Source: Paraburkholderia eburnea (GTDB taxonomy: Bacteria > Pseudomonadota > Gammaproteobacteria > Burkholderiales > Burkholderiaceae). Taken from it: a stretch of 64,000 nucleotides of DNA. Location of the stretch: positions 62,001 to 126,000 of the forward strand of contig NZ_PQGA01000004.1 of NCBI RefSeq assembly GCF_002917095.1, read 5' to 3'. Below the pieces are notes generated by a model. The model did not search any database and was not told the DNA's origin. It worked only from the letters and a program-made list of their open reading frames with translations. Shown in pieces: positions 45,583-55,297 of the stretch (the first letter of the stretch is position 1; every line of letters begins with the position of its first letter). Both the position numbers and the translations under genes were made by a program.

Positions 45583-47946
45583 CTACAGTTCGAGCACCAG
45601 GCGCGCGCCTTTCGCGCGCGAACAACAGGTCATCATGCGCGACTGCGTCTCGCGCTCCGCACGTGTGAGCACTACGTCGCGATGATCGATCTGGCCCGCC
45701 AGCACGCGCACCTCGCACGAACCGCACAGGCCTTCCTCGCAATCGCTTTGTACGTCGATATTGGCGCGGCGCAGTGCATCGAGCACGGTCTGGTCCGGCG
45801 CGACGGTGAGCACGAGGCCCGAGTCCTTGAGTTCGACTTCGAAGGCGTGTTCGTTGGCGGGATCGAGCTGGCCCACGCTCGCCGCGAAATGCTCGACGCG
45901 CAGCGCGTCCTCGGGCCACGCCTCGCTTGCGGCCTGCAATGCGTCGAGCAGGCGTGCAGGCCCGCAGGCATAAACACGCGTATGCGCATCCACCTGTAGC
46001 GCGTCCAGATCGTTGCGCGTGCCTTCGTCGGAAACATACAGATACAGCCGCTCGCCGTGCTGTTGCGCGAGTTCGTCGATGAAGGCCATCGTCGCGCGCG
46101 AGCGGCCGCTATAGTGCAGTTCGTAATCGATACCGAGTTCGCGCGCGCGGCGCGCCATTGCGCTGATCGGCGTGATGCCGATGCCGCCCGCGATAAAGAT
46201 CGCGCGGCGCCCTTCCTCGTCGAGCCGGAAGTGATTGCGCGGTCCACGGATTTTCAGCCTCATGCCTGCGCGCAACGTGTCATGCACCCACGCGGAACCG
46301 CCCCGGCTCGCGGATTCGCGCAGCACGGCGATTTCGAACGCACCCGCATCGGCAGGATCGCCGCACAGCGAGTATTGACGCGACAGCCCCGTTTCTCCGC
46401 ATTCGACATCGATATGGGCCCCCGGCGCCCAGCGCGGCAGCGTGCCGCCTTCGGGCGCGGCGAGGCGCAGGCGCACGATGCCGTCGGCGACCGCCTCCAC
46501 CCGCTCCACCACCACGGGTCGGCTCAAGGCGTGCGAGGACGGCTCGCCGATACGCACCGGCACATGCGCGTCGAGCAGCGCGGATTGCGCGCGCTCCGGA
46601 TTTTGCGCGGGGTCCCACTCGACCCATAGATGTTCCGGACCCCGAAACGATGTATTCGGCACATAGGAGAAGGATTGCTCCGCGAGGCGCATATGCGGCA
46701 GGCGGCGCGTGAATTCCTCCAGGAAGATCTGCATCTCCATGCGCGCGAGGTTCTTGCCCATGCACTGATGCGAGCCATAGCCGAACGTCACGTGATCGCT
46801 CGCGTTGTCGCGGCGAATATCGAAGAGATCGGCATCCGCGAAATGGCGCTCGTCGTGATTGGCCGACGAGGTCACGATCAGCAGTTTCGCGCCCGCCGCA
46901 ATATCGACGCCGCCGATGCGCACGTCCTTCGTCGCCAGCCGTCGCCACGCGGCGACAGAACCGTTGTGACGCAGGCATTCTTCCACCGCGTTCGGAATCA
47001 GGCTCGGGTCTTCGCAGAGTTCGCGCCATGCGTGCGGATGCTGAAGCAGCAGCTTCATCGCATTGGCCGTGGCGTTCGCCGTGGTTTCGTGCGCCGCCAC
47101 GATGCCGGCCATCATCATCGAATGCAGATACGAATCGGTGACGACGTCGGGGTGTTCTTTCTGCCTGCGAATGCCGTACTGCATCCAGCCGGGGCCGTCG
47201 GGGTTCTGGCGCATCTTGTCGAGCACCTTGCCCGCGAACTGCCAGAAGTTGCCCACCGCATGCGCCACCGCGACCTGCTCTTCGGGACGCGGACGTCCCC
47301 ACGTGTTGACCGTATGCGCAATCGAATACTGGCGCAGCAGATCCATATCTTCTTCGGGCACGCCGAGGAAATGGAGCGCCACCGTGAGCGGCACTTCCCA
47401 GAGCATCTGATCGACGAGATCCGCGCGGCCATCGTCGATAAAGCGGTCAACGTATTCACGCGTGAGACGGCGCACCATGGGTTCGTGGTGCTTGAGATGC
47501 TCAGGCGTGAACGGCTCCATCAGCACGCGGCGGCGCGGCATGTGCGCGGGTTCGTCCTCGTTCACGAGCGTACGGTTCATCGCGTAGCCATAGGACTCGA
47601 GCACGGCGTTGGCCTCAGGCCCGGTGGGCGTGATTTTTTCGAGCGCGATGGAAGGCGAAAACGTGAGGTTGTCGCGAAAGATTGCCTTGATGTCGTCGTA
47701 GCGCGTGACGACCCAATAGCCCAGTTTCGGGCTGTAGAACACCGGCTCCTGCTCACGCGCCCAACGCACGTAATCGGGCGGGTCCTGCTGGTAGCCGTCG
47801 CTGAACGGATCGAAGGCCGCCGCGTTCGCGCTAACCGGGCAACGCTCCGGGTGTTTTAACTCCGCTTGCGCGGTTGCGGGCGCCGCGTGCGAAAAGGGAC
47901 AGCGCCCCGCCGTCGCGCCCGTGGGTTGGGAAGCTGTCTCGCTCAT
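45583..47946 (-). CDS. Self-sufficient cytochrome P450 (CYP116B type)
   Basis: 787 residues from MSETASQ; an ATG at 47,997 would add 17. P450 domain: I-helix GIVAAHETTANATANAM, ExxR region, heme loop HVTFGYGSHQCMGKNLARME (Cys ligand). Then a phthalate-oxygenase-type reductase with FMN-binding RQYSLCGDP and NADH-binding IFIAGGIGITPISAMA, and a C-terminal plant-type [2Fe-2S] ferredoxin with CEEGLCGSCEVRVL and a fourth Cys. This P450-reductase-ferredoxin fusion is the RhF/CYP116B class. It hydroxylates or dealkylates an aromatic compound without separate partners; the AAHS transporter and IclR regulator next to it suggest the setting. Confidence 0.92.
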   Translation of the reverse strand: MSETASQPTGATAGRCPFSHAAPATAQAELKHPERCPVSANAAAFDPFSDGYQQDPPDYVRWAREQEPVFYSPKLGYWVVTRYDDIKAIFRDNLTFSPSIALEKITPTGPEANAVLESYGYAMNRTLVNEDEPAHMPRRRVLMEPFTPEHLKHHEPMVRRLTREYVDRFIDDGRADLVDQMLWEVPLTVALHFLGVPEEDMDLLRQYSIAHTVNTWGRPRPEEQVAVAHAVGNFWQFAGKVLDKMRQNPDGPGWMQYGIRRQKEHPDVVTDSYLHSMMMAGIVAAHETTANATANAMKLLLQHPHAWRELCEDPSLIPNAVEECLRHNGSVAAWRRLATKDVRIGGVDIAAGAKLLIVTSSANHDERHFADADLFDIRRDNASDHVTFGYGSHQCMGKNLARMEMQIFLEEFTRRLPHMRLAEQSFSYVPNTSFRGPEHLWVEWDPAQNPERAQSALLDAHVPVRIGEPSSHALSRPVVVERVEAVADGIVRLRLAAPEGGTLPRWAPGAHIDVECGETGLSRQYSLCGDPADAGAFEIAVLRESASRGGSAWVHDTLRAGMRLKIRGPRNHFRLDEEGRRAIFIAGGIGITPISAMARRARELGIDYELHYSGRSRATMAFIDELAQQHGERLYLYVSDEGTRNDLDALQVDAHTRVYACGPARLLDALQAASEAWPEDALRVEHFAASVGQLDPANEHAFEVELKDSGLVLTVAPDQTVLDALRRANIDVQSDCEEGLCGSCEVRVLAGQIDHRDVVLTRAERETQSRMMTCCSRAKGARLVLEL

Positions 47947-47990
47947 CGTGCCGTCTCCTGCCTGAAGCATTTCGATTTGCGTAACTCTAG

Positions 47991-48003
47991 TACGCATTGC
48001 GTA
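47991..48003. promoter_or_regulatory. Inverted repeat in the P450/IclR divergent promoter
   Basis: TACGCA-T-TGCGTA is a near-perfect dyad; a second TTGCGTAA copy lies 15-20 bp to its left, so TTGCGTAA occurs twice as a direct repeat. Located about 50 bp upstream of the P450 start, a plausible site for the IclR-type regulator. Confidence 0.6.
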
Positions 48004-48075
48004 ATTCAGAGATAGGGGTTAACCTCGAAACACTGAGACATACGGGTGGCGTAGCCGCTCTTCTAGAATCGTCGT

Positions 48076-48912
48076 ATGAAAAAAGAGATATCAGGGACAG
48101 CGTCCGAAGCCGTTGCCACACGCGAGCGCCGGCAGCGCGTGCAGTCCGCGCAAACCGGCATGGCCGTGCTCAAGGGGCTGGCGCGACTCGGTGGCCGCGC
48201 GAGTCTTTCGGGCCTGGCCGCCCACGTGAGCGAAAGTCCCGCGAAAGTGCATCGCTATCTGGTGAGTCTGATCGAGGAAGGACTGGTCGCGCAGGACAGC
48301 GCGACGCAACAGTACCGCCTCGGCACCGAGGCGATGATGATCGGCGTGGCGGCGATGCGCCAGGCCGATCCCGTGCGCGTGGCCGAACCAGCGCTCGCAC
48401 GCTTGCGCGAATCGCTGGAGGTGACGTCGTTCGTCGCGGTGATGGGCAACAAGGGGCCGACCATCGTGCGCTTTGAAGAATCGGGCCTGCCCGTCACGGT
48501 GAATGCGCGGGTGGGATCGGTGATGTCGCTGCTCTGGTCGTCCACAGGCCGGGTATTTCTCGGCCTGCTCGACGACCGCCGCACGCTGGCGATGGCGCAG
48601 GAGGAATTCGCCCATGCAGCGCCCGACCTGCGTGCGCTGCTCGAAGCGCTGGATGTGCACGACCCGGTCGGTGCGCTGCGTCGCGAAGTACAGGCGCGCG
48701 GTTGCGCCAGTATCAAGGATACCTATCTAAAGGGTATTAGCGCCGTGTCCGCCCCGCTCTTCGATCACAGCGGCAAGATTTGCGCAGTACTCACGGCGCT
48801 CGGCGCGACAGGCGGGTTCGACCCGTCGCCCGACGGCGCGATTGGCCAGGCGGTGCGCGGCGAAGCGGCTGCCGCAAGCACGCTGCTTGGCTACGCCGCA
48901 CCGGCCGCCTGA
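48076..48912 (+). CDS. IclR-family regulator
   Basis: 278 residues. GLARLGGRASLSGLAAHVSE, SPAKVHRYLVSLIEEGLVAQ is the winged HTH; the effector domain has YRLGTEAMMIGVAAMRQADP, TVNARVGSVMSLLWSSTGRV and AVSAPLFDHSGKICAVLTAL. Divergent from the P450 and transporter genes with an inverted repeat between. Likely responds to an aromatic compound. Confidence 0.9.
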   Translation: MKKEISGTASEAVATRERRQRVQSAQTGMAVLKGLARLGGRASLSGLAAHVSESPAKVHRYLVSLIEEGLVAQDSATQQYRLGTEAMMIGVAAMRQADPVRVAEPALARLRESLEVTSFVAVMGNKGPTIVRFEESGLPVTVNARVGSVMSLLWSSTGRVFLGLLDDRRTLAMAQEEFAHAAPDLRALLEALDVHDPVGALRREVQARGCASIKDTYLKGISAVSAPLFDHSGKICAVLTALGATGGFDPSPDGAIGQAVRGEAAAASTLLGYAAPAA

Positions 48913-48941
48913 TCAAGGACGCTTGAGCAACGCGCGCACGC

Positions 48942-50180
48942 TCACTGGATAACGCCGCTTTCCTGCGCTTCCTGCTCCTGCGGAACCGCACCGCCCCATG
49001 CGGGAAACGGATCAGTGAAATCGCCCCATGCCAGCGGGCCTGCGGCCATCTCCGCATCGTCGAGCAAACAGGCATCCAGACGGTGACGCAACGCGGCTTC
49101 GTCCATGTCGATGCCGATCAGCACCAGTTCCTGGCGCGCGTCGCCCACCTTCTCATCCCAGTTGTCGTCGATGAACGCGAGCGACTCCTCGTCCGTGGGC
49201 CAGTGCGACTTCGGCACGGCGGCCCACCAGAGGCCGGCGGCGCCGTGCCGGCACACAGAACCAGCCTGTGACCAGGACCCGGCGTGCGTGGGCCGGCTGG
49301 CAAGCCAGAAAAAACCCTTCGACCGCACCACGCCCGGCCATTCGCTGTTCACCAGCTCCCAGAAACGCTGCGGATGCATGGGCCGCCGCGCGCGCCAGAC
49401 GAAGCTGCCGATGCCGTATTCCTCGGTTTCCGGCGTGTGTTCGCCGCGCAACTCTTGCAGCCAGCCGGGCGCTTTCGCGGCCTCGTCGAAATCGAACAGC
49501 TTCGTATCGAGCACGCGATCGAGCGGCACCTTGCCGAACTCGGCGATCTCGATGCGCGCACGCGGATTCAGGCCCCGTAGGATGGCAATCAGGCGCTCAC
49601 GGGCCGGCATGTCGATCAGGTCGATCTTGTTGATGACCATCACGTCGCAAAACTCGATCTGCTCGATCAGCAGATCCACTACGGTGCGCTGGTCTTCCTC
49701 GCCGAGCGATTCACCGCGCGCCTCCAGGCTGTCCTGCGAGCCGTAGTCACGCAGGAAATTGAATGCGTCGATCACCGTCACCATCGTGTCGAGGCGCGCG
49801 ACATCGGACAGGCTCTGGCCGCGCTCGTCGGCAAACGTGAAGGTTTCGGCCACCGGCAGCGGCTCGGAAATGCCCGTCGACTCGATCACCAACTGGTCGA
49901 AGCGTCCCGCCTTCGCAAGCTGGTTCACCTCCAGCAGCAGGTCCTCGCGCAAGGTGCAGCAAATACAGCCGTTGCTCATCTCGACGAGCTTTTCGTCAGT
50001 GCGCGAAAGCTGGGCGCCGCCATCGCGCACGAGCGCGGCGTCGATGTTCACCTCGCTCATGTCGTTGACGATGACAGCCACGCGGCGGCCTTCGCGGTTG
50101 TTCAGGATGTGGTTCAGCAGCGTCGTTTTGCCGGCGCCAAGAAAGCCGGAAAGCACCGTCACCGGCAGGCGTGAATCCAT
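48942..50180 (-). CDS. COG0523 (CobW/ZigA-type) GTPase metallochaperone
   Basis: 412 residues. Walker [16 protein letters not shown], the metal motif [12 protein letters not shown], Walker B/NKxD (VINKIDLI) and the CobW C-terminal domain ([33 protein letters not shown]) are all present. COG0523 proteins deliver metal, often zinc under starvation. A Zur-box-like site lies 43 bp upstream of the start, which favours a Zur-controlled zinc chaperone over cobalamin work. Divergent from an EamA transporter with a His-rich tail. Confidence 0.9.
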   Translation of the reverse strand: MDSRLPVTVLSGFLGAGKTTLLNHILNNREGRRVAVIVNDMSEVNIDAALVRDGGAQLSRTDEKLVEMSNGCICCTLREDLLLEVNQLAKAGRFDQLVIESTGISEPLPVAETFTFADERGQSLSDVARLDTMVTVIDAFNFLRDYGSQDSLEARGESLGEEDQRTVVDLLIEQIEFCDVMVINKIDLIDMPARERLIAILRGLNPRARIEIAEFGKVPLDRVLDTKLFDFDEAAKAPGWLQELRGEHTPETEEYGIGSFVWRARRPMHPQRFWELVNSEWPGVVRSKGFFWLASRPTHAGSWSQAGSVCRHGAAGLWWAAVPKSHWPTDEESLAFIDDNWDEKVGDARQELVLIGIDMDEAALRHRLDACLLDDAEMAAGPLAWGDFTDPFPAWGGAVPQEQEAQESGVIQ

Positions 50181-50222
50181 TGAGGGCTCCTTTTCGTTCT
50201 ATATCGCATGGATTATTTGAGA

Positions 50223-50237
50223 TGTTATAACATAACA
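50223..50237. promoter_or_regulatory. Zur-box-like dyad between the GTPase and transporter genes
   Basis: TGTTAT-AAC-ATAACA: perfect 6-bp arms around 3 bp, containing the GTTAT/ATAAC arms typical of Zur boxes. It is one of the few AT-rich stretches around, 43 bp from the GTPase start and 112 bp from the transporter start. Confidence 0.7.
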
Positions 50238-50348
50238 CACAAAAGATCGCAGGCGGAATCGGCTACTGCGGCTTCGCGTGCCCGGTCGGCGATAATCGGG
50301 CTACCCCCGCCCACCGCGAATCCCGCCGTATATCCGATATTTCTGCTG

Positions 50349-51419
50349 ATGAGATCGCATCTCCACGCCATCGTCACGGCGCTGGCCGCCGCCGCGCTTT
50401 TTGGCGCCGCCACGCCGCTGGCCAAGGCGCTCCTCGGCACCCTGCCGCCTTTCATGGTGGCGGGGCTCTTCTATCTGGGCAGCGGCGCGGGACTCGGCAT
50501 CGCGATCCTCGTGCGCCGACTGCGCCGACTGCGCCGCCGCGCGGACGCCCCGCCCGAGCACACGCCGCCGCGCCTCGCCGAAGCCCCCTGGCTGGCCGGC
50601 GCGATCGTCGCGGGCGGCGTGGCCGGTCCCGCGCTGTTGATGCTCGGCCTCGTCACGACGCCCGCGGCCACCAGCGCGCTGCTGCTCAATCTCGAAGGCG
50701 TGCTGACGGCGTTGATCGCGTGGATCGGCTTTCGCGAGAACTTCGACGCGCAAATCGCGCTGGGCATGGCCGCCATCGTCGCGGGCGGCTTGCTGCTGTC
50801 GTGGAGCGGGCCGCACGCGGGACTCGCTCCTGGCGCGCTGTTCGTGATGGGCGCGTGTCTGTGCTGGGCGATCGACAACAATCTCACCCGCAAGGTCTCC
50901 GCCAACGACGCCATGACGATCGCCTGCCTCAAAGGCCTGGCGGCCGGGCCGGTCAATCTGCTGCTGGCCTTCTGGCTGGGTGCGCACTGGCCCGACGGCG
51001 CGCGCCTCGCGGCGGCCATGGCGGTGGGTTTCGCGGGCTACGGCGTGAGCCTCGTATTGTTCGTGGTCGCGTTGCGCAATCTGGGCACGGCGCGCACGGG
51101 CGCGTATTTCTCGGTGGCGCCGCTGTTCGGCGTGGCGCTCTCGCTGATGCTGTGGCCGCAGCGGCCCGCGCTCACGTTCTGGGCCGCGCTCGCGCTGATG
51201 ACGCTGGGCGTCTGGCTGCATGTGCGCGAGCGCCACGAACATGAGCACACGCACGAACCGCTCGACCATACGCATCGGCATCGGCACGACACACACCATC
51301 GGCACGAGCACGATTTCGATTGGGACGGCACCGAACCGCACACGCACGCACACCATCATCTGCCGCTCACGCATACGCACGCGCATTTCCCGGACGTACA
51401 TCACCGGCATTCGCATTGA
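50349..51419 (+). CDS. EamA-family transporter with histidine-rich C-terminal tail
   Basis: 356 residues from MRSHLHAIVTAL; frames further upstream are not supported. Two EamA repeats of five helices (ALFGAATPLAKALLGTLPPF and GALFVMGACLCWAIDNNLTR regions). After the last helix about 65 residues remain, with roughly 20 His in HEHEHTHEPLDHTHRHRHDT, HHRHEHDF, HTHAHHHLPLTHTHAHFPDV and HHRHSH. Such tails bind zinc or nickel. With the Zur-like site this points to metal handling rather than the usual metabolite export; inferred. Inner membrane. Confidence 0.88.
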   Translation: MRSHLHAIVTALAAAALFGAATPLAKALLGTLPPFMVAGLFYLGSGAGLGIAILVRRLRRLRRRADAPPEHTPPRLAEAPWLAGAIVAGGVAGPALLMLGLVTTPAATSALLLNLEGVLTALIAWIGFRENFDAQIALGMAAIVAGGLLLSWSGPHAGLAPGALFVMGACLCWAIDNNLTRKVSANDAMTIACLKGLAAGPVNLLLAFWLGAHWPDGARLAAAMAVGFAGYGVSLVLFVVALRNLGTARTGAYFSVAPLFGVALSLMLWPQRPALTFWAALALMTLGVWLHVRERHEHEHTHEPLDHTHRHRHDTHHRHEHDFDWDGTEPHTHAHHHLPLTHTHAHFPDVHHRHSH

Positions 51420-51516
51420 GCGGTATCGAGCAGATGCGCGCGACTTTTGCGCCCCGCGCGCCGCGCGCATACTGGCGCCATCCGAAGATCCTACGATCCG
51501 CCAAGGAGACGCAACG

Positions 51517-51909
51517 ATGGCTTCCCTTTACCGCGACCTTCCCCTGGACACCGACGCCGCGCATGCGTGGGCCACGCTGCGCGATTCGCGCAATATCGCC
51601 CGCGTCTTCTCGGGCGTGCTCACCGACGCGCGGGTGGACGGCGATCTGCGCACGGTGACGTTTGCGAACGGCAATGTGGTGCAGGAGCGCATCGTCGCGG
51701 TCGACGACGCGCGCATGCGCGTGGCTTACACGGTCTGCGGGCCGAATTTCGAGCACTATTCGGCGTCGATGCAAATCGTCGCGGATGCGACGGGCGGCCG
51801 CTGCCGACTGGTATGGATCTGCGATTTCCTGCCCGACGATCGGCGCGCACTGGTCGAGCCGCTGATGGATGCGGGTTGCGCGGCGGCGGCGCGCAATCTG
51901 GCGTTGTGA
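51517..51909 (+). CDS. SRPBCC-family protein
   Basis: 130 residues, AAGGAG site before ATG 51517. LYRDLPLDTDAAHAWATLRD, VFSGVLTDARVDGDLRTVTF, NFEHYSASMQIVAD, RCRLVWICDFLPDD follow the START/Bet v1-like SRPBCC fold (polyketide cyclase/dehydrase-like). Probably a small hydrophobic-ligand binder. No partner gene suggests its substrate. Confidence 0.8.
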   Translation: MASLYRDLPLDTDAAHAWATLRDSRNIARVFSGVLTDARVDGDLRTVTFANGNVVQERIVAVDDARMRVAYTVCGPNFEHYSASMQIVADATGGRCRLVWICDFLPDDRRALVEPLMDAGCAAAARNLAL

Positions 51910-52206
51910 CGCGGCAATATCAGATCCCCTTGCAAGACCAGCGAAAATCATGCGCCAGATGTTTGTGTGCCACCGCGCTCATGTAATTCGGAGTGGTCGT
52001 TTTGGGTTGGCGGTTAGTTGCATTTGATGACTGAATCGCGTACTAGCCCGCGGAATGGGCACGTCACAGAAATGCATACAATTTTCTTGTTAAATACAAA
52101 CTTTTCCGGAGCCGACCCAACTCAAATCATGTGCACCCAACACGAGGGCTAGCCGCCGGATCGCACGACCCGGCGGCATTTGCCTACCCAACGCCTTTCC
52201 TTGGGC
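51910..52206. other. Non-coding interval
   Basis: About 300 bp of lower GC. A GCCGCCGG/CCGGCGGC hairpin (52,152-52,177) is the only clear structure; it is followed by a short T-containing stretch and may end a transcript. No gene is supported. Confidence 0.5.
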
Positions 52207-52470
52207 CTAACGGGAAAACTCATCGAGCGACAAACCATTCATGCGCGGCCCGAACGCGCCGATCTCTACGCCCACGCCGATGCTGGTCACAAAGCGCCGC
52301 AGGATCAAGCCATTGGACGAATGCTGCAACGCCATCACGATCGAACCGACGGAGCACCACAGCAAGGAAAACGTGAATACGCTTCGGCATCCGAATTTAT
52401 CGGGTAGCCAGCCCAGAAAAAACGTGCCGATACCGTTAAAGCCGAAAGAGCTGGACATCATGTGCTGAAG
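52207..52470 (-). pseudogene. MFS transporter fragment
   Basis: HMMSSSFGFNGIGTFFLGWL, DKFGCRSVFTFSLLWCSVGS, IVMALQHSSNGLILRRFVTS and IGVGVEIG match the first two helices and the D-x-F-G-x-R/K loop of an MFS transporter. The frame ends after about 90 residues and its beginning runs into unrelated basic sequence. Only this piece is left. Confidence 0.7.
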
Positions 52471-52642
52471 CGCGCGCCGGCACCGCCACGGCAGCACCGG
52501 CAAGTTGAACCGCACGAGGCCGCGAAGCGCATGACGAAGCGTACGACGAAAGCGCCAAAGATCGCCCCGCCGCAGCCTCAAGCCTCGTTTACACTTCCAG
52601 CATTCCGTTCCACCTCGCGCGACCCGCGCCGCCGCTCACACC

Positions 52643-53602
52643 ATGTTTCATCCCCAACGCCGCCGCTTCGTGCTCGCAAGCCTGTTTGCCGCGATCGGCG
52701 CCGCGCACGCCCGCAGCAGCCAGAGCGCCACGCGCGACACGTCCATCGCACTGGTGCTCAAGAACCTGCCCGACCCGTTCACGTTGGCGATGATCTCCGC
52801 CGCGAAGGTCTTCCAGGCGCACGCGCCCTATCCGTTCAGACTAACGGTGCTGGGCATCCAGTCGGAAAGCGACGCGGCCGGGCAGATCCGCCTCGTCGAT
52901 ACGGCGATCAAACAGGGCGTCAATGCGATCGTGCTCGCGCCGTCCGATTCGCGCGCACTCGTGAACGCCGCGAGCCGCAGCGTGCAGCGCGGCATCCTTA
53001 CACTCGCGATCGACAATCCGTTCGATGCCGACGCACTGCACGAGGCGCATCTGCACATCCCCTACGTTGGCCCCAACGACCGGCGTGCAGCCACACGCGT
53101 GGGCGACTATGTCGCGCACCGGCTGCACGCGGGCGATCGGATCGGCATCATCGAAGGCGTTTCCGCCGACCTCAACGCGCAGCAACGCACCGCGGGCTTT
53201 CGCGACGCCATGCAGGCCGCGCAGATCGAAGTCGCCGCCGTCGAAACCGGCAACTGGGAATATGGTCAGGGGCGTCTTGCGGCTGCGTCGATCCTCGCCG
53301 CGCGGCCCGGCATCCGCGCGCTGCTGTGCGCGAACGACAACATGGCGCGCGGCGCCGTGGACGCGGTGCGCGAATCGCAACTCACGGGCCGCGTGCTGAT
53401 CACCGGCTTCAACGCCAGCGACGCGATCAAGCCCATGATCGAGGATGGCCGCGTGCTCGCTTCGCTCGACCAGTTCGCGCAAAAGCAGGCCGTCTATGGT
53501 CTCGACGTGGCCTTGCAGGCGTGCGTCGAGCATCGCGGTCAGGACGATCTGCCCGACTACATCGAAACGCCGGTCACGCTGGTTACGAAGGACGCGCTTT
53601 AG
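52643..53602 (+). CDS. Periplasmic sugar-binding-like (type 1) protein, orphan
   Basis: 319 residues. N-terminus MFHPQRRRFVLASLFAAIGA has a twin-arginine-like signal. Then the periplasmic-binding fold of the LacI/RbsB kind: ALVLKNLPDPFTLAMISAAK, AGQIRLVDTAIKQGVNAIVL, HIPYVGPNDRRAATRVGDYV, GIIEGVSADLNAQQRTAGFR, ALLCANDNMARGAVDAVRES and ITGFNASDAIKPMIEDGRVL. No ABC permease or ATPase is nearby, so it works with genes elsewhere or as a sensor. Confidence 0.85.
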   Translation: MFHPQRRRFVLASLFAAIGAAHARSSQSATRDTSIALVLKNLPDPFTLAMISAAKVFQAHAPYPFRLTVLGIQSESDAAGQIRLVDTAIKQGVNAIVLAPSDSRALVNAASRSVQRGILTLAIDNPFDADALHEAHLHIPYVGPNDRRAATRVGDYVAHRLHAGDRIGIIEGVSADLNAQQRTAGFRDAMQAAQIEVAAVETGNWEYGQGRLAAASILAARPGIRALLCANDNMARGAVDAVRESQLTGRVLITGFNASDAIKPMIEDGRVLASLDQFAQKQAVYGLDVALQACVEHRGQDDLPDYIETPVTLVTKDAL

Positions 53603-53662
53603 CAGGCTGTTGCCAGCATCGTATTGTCATCGAAGCTGCACACCGTACAACGGCTGCCGATA

Positions 53663-54763
53663 TCAAAGCCGTTTCGCGGCGAAGTCGCGAATCGTTTCGC
53701 AAAGTGACGCGGTGGCTTGCTCCGTGACCGCGTTATACAGCGAGGCACGAATACCGCCGATCGAACGATGGCCTTCAAGGCCCGTCATTTGCCGCTCGCC
53801 AGCGAACTCGACGAAGTCACGATCGAGCTGCTCGTCACCAAACGAAAAAGCTACGTTCATGCGCGATCGCCACGGTGCTTTTGCGTGAATACGCACGGCA
53901 TCGCCTAACGTTTCGAGCGTACCGTAAATCATGGCGGCTTTCCGTTCGTTGATCGCGCCCATCGCACGCAGACCGCCGATATCATCGCGCAACCATCGGG
54001 AAACAAGCGTCAGCACGTAAATGGCGAATACGGGCGGCGTGTTGTAATTCGAGTGATGCGTGATATGCGTGCGATAGTCGAGAATCGCAGGAAGACCGTC
54101 GGGAATGCGTTCGAGCAACGCGCGCTTGACCAGCACAACCGTCACCCCCGAAGGGCCGAGGTTTTTCTGCGCGTGCGCGTAGATCATCGAATATCGGTCC
54201 GTGTCCACCGTACCGGACAAAAAGTCCGAAGACATATCCGCAATAAGCGCAACGTTCGACGGCGCTTCCTGTGCGCCGAATTGAAGCCCTTCCACGGTTT
54301 CGTTGGACACGTAATGCAAATAGGCCGCGCGCGGATCGATATCGAGTTTCGCAAGTTCGGGTAATTCGCTATGGTGCGAATGCGCGCCGTCCCACGCCAC
54401 GCCGCATTGGTAGACGCGCTGCGCTTCCGCGGTGGCGCGCCGGCTCCAGTAGCCTGAACTCACATATTGCGGTGGCGCGAATGGCAGCCCGGCAAAATTC
54501 ATCGGGATCGTCGCGAATTGCAGACTGCTGCCGCCCTGCATGAAGGCGATTTCGTAATCTTCCGACAAGCCCAGTAAATTGCGCAGATTGCGCGATGCCT
54601 CATCGACCAGCGCCAGAAACCACTCGGACCGATGACTCATTCCCAGCACGGATAGCCCTGTTTCCGGCAACGCCTCGATGGCACGCTGAGTCTGTTCAAG
54701 AACCGTTGCAGGCAGCGCGCCGGGGCCGCCCGAAAAGTTAAGTTCGTTCCGGCGTGTTGTCAT
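53663..54763 (-). CDS. serC: Phosphoserine aminotransferase
   Basis: 366 residues, full length. NFSGGPGALPATVLEQTQRA, SVLGMSHRSEWFLALVDEAS, IAFMQGGSSLQFATIPMNF, DMSSDFLSGTVDTDRYSMIY and AHAQKNLGPSGVTVVLVKRA (PLP Lys in Q-K-N-L-G-P) identify SerC. It makes phosphoserine from 3-phosphohydroxypyruvate (and works in pyridoxine synthesis). It stands alone here, outside the usual serC-pheA-hisC context, so it may be a second copy; inferred from context only. Confidence 0.93.
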   Translation of the reverse strand: MTTRRNELNFSGGPGALPATVLEQTQRAIEALPETGLSVLGMSHRSEWFLALVDEASRNLRNLLGLSEDYEIAFMQGGSSLQFATIPMNFAGLPFAPPQYVSSGYWSRRATAEAQRVYQCGVAWDGAHSHHSELPELAKLDIDPRAAYLHYVSNETVEGLQFGAQEAPSNVALIADMSSDFLSGTVDTDRYSMIYAHAQKNLGPSGVTVVLVKRALLERIPDGLPAILDYRTHITHHSNYNTPPVFAIYVLTLVSRWLRDDIGGLRAMGAINERKAAMIYGTLETLGDAVRIHAKAPWRSRMNVAFSFGDEQLDRDFVEFAGERQMTGLEGHRSIGGIRASLYNAVTEQATASLCETIRDFAAKRL

Positions 54764-55297
54764 TTCTCTCTCGATGAGTCACTGCCTTGCGCTCGACCAT
54801 TGTGCAAAACACGTCAAATAAGTACTTCATGCGAGCAGGCTAATAGCGAAACGCAGCGCTGTGGTCCATGTCATGCACCGCCATCGCGGTTGCGATTTCG
54901 AGGATCACCAGGCGCCCGTCTGGAGCCGCTGCACGAATTCCGCGTCGAATGATGCCATGAAGCGGGTCCTCTTCGCACATATGGCGCAGCGCCGATCAGC
55001 GCGATGCGATATTTTCTGAGCAGCCCGTCCTGGCTCTGGTAATCGATAGATGACGCGGCGTAAAACGCTTCGTGGCTAGACGGATTCACATAACCCGAAA
55101 GTTCTTTCATATTTATTACGTGCGCAGCCCTCGCCCTACACGCGAGCCAACCCGGCGAATGATAAGCGTAAAGTTCACGCCGCTATGGTTCCAGCGGTTT
55201 CGGGAACGTTTGAACTGGTCATCACAATTCGTTTCGCGACAGACGAACAAATGCCATCCGAATCAATTATCCGGTCCTCTATTTCCATCCTCGCGTT
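54764..55297. other. Interval of about 530 bp with no intact gene
   Basis: I see only short frames. One minus-strand stretch reads RRGIRAAAPDGRLVILEIAT, which looks like the end of a methyltransferase core, in a frame that does not connect to a start; another starts MKELSGYVNPSSHEAFYAAS. These may be remains of a degraded gene. Nothing can be annotated with confidence. Confidence 0.4.
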
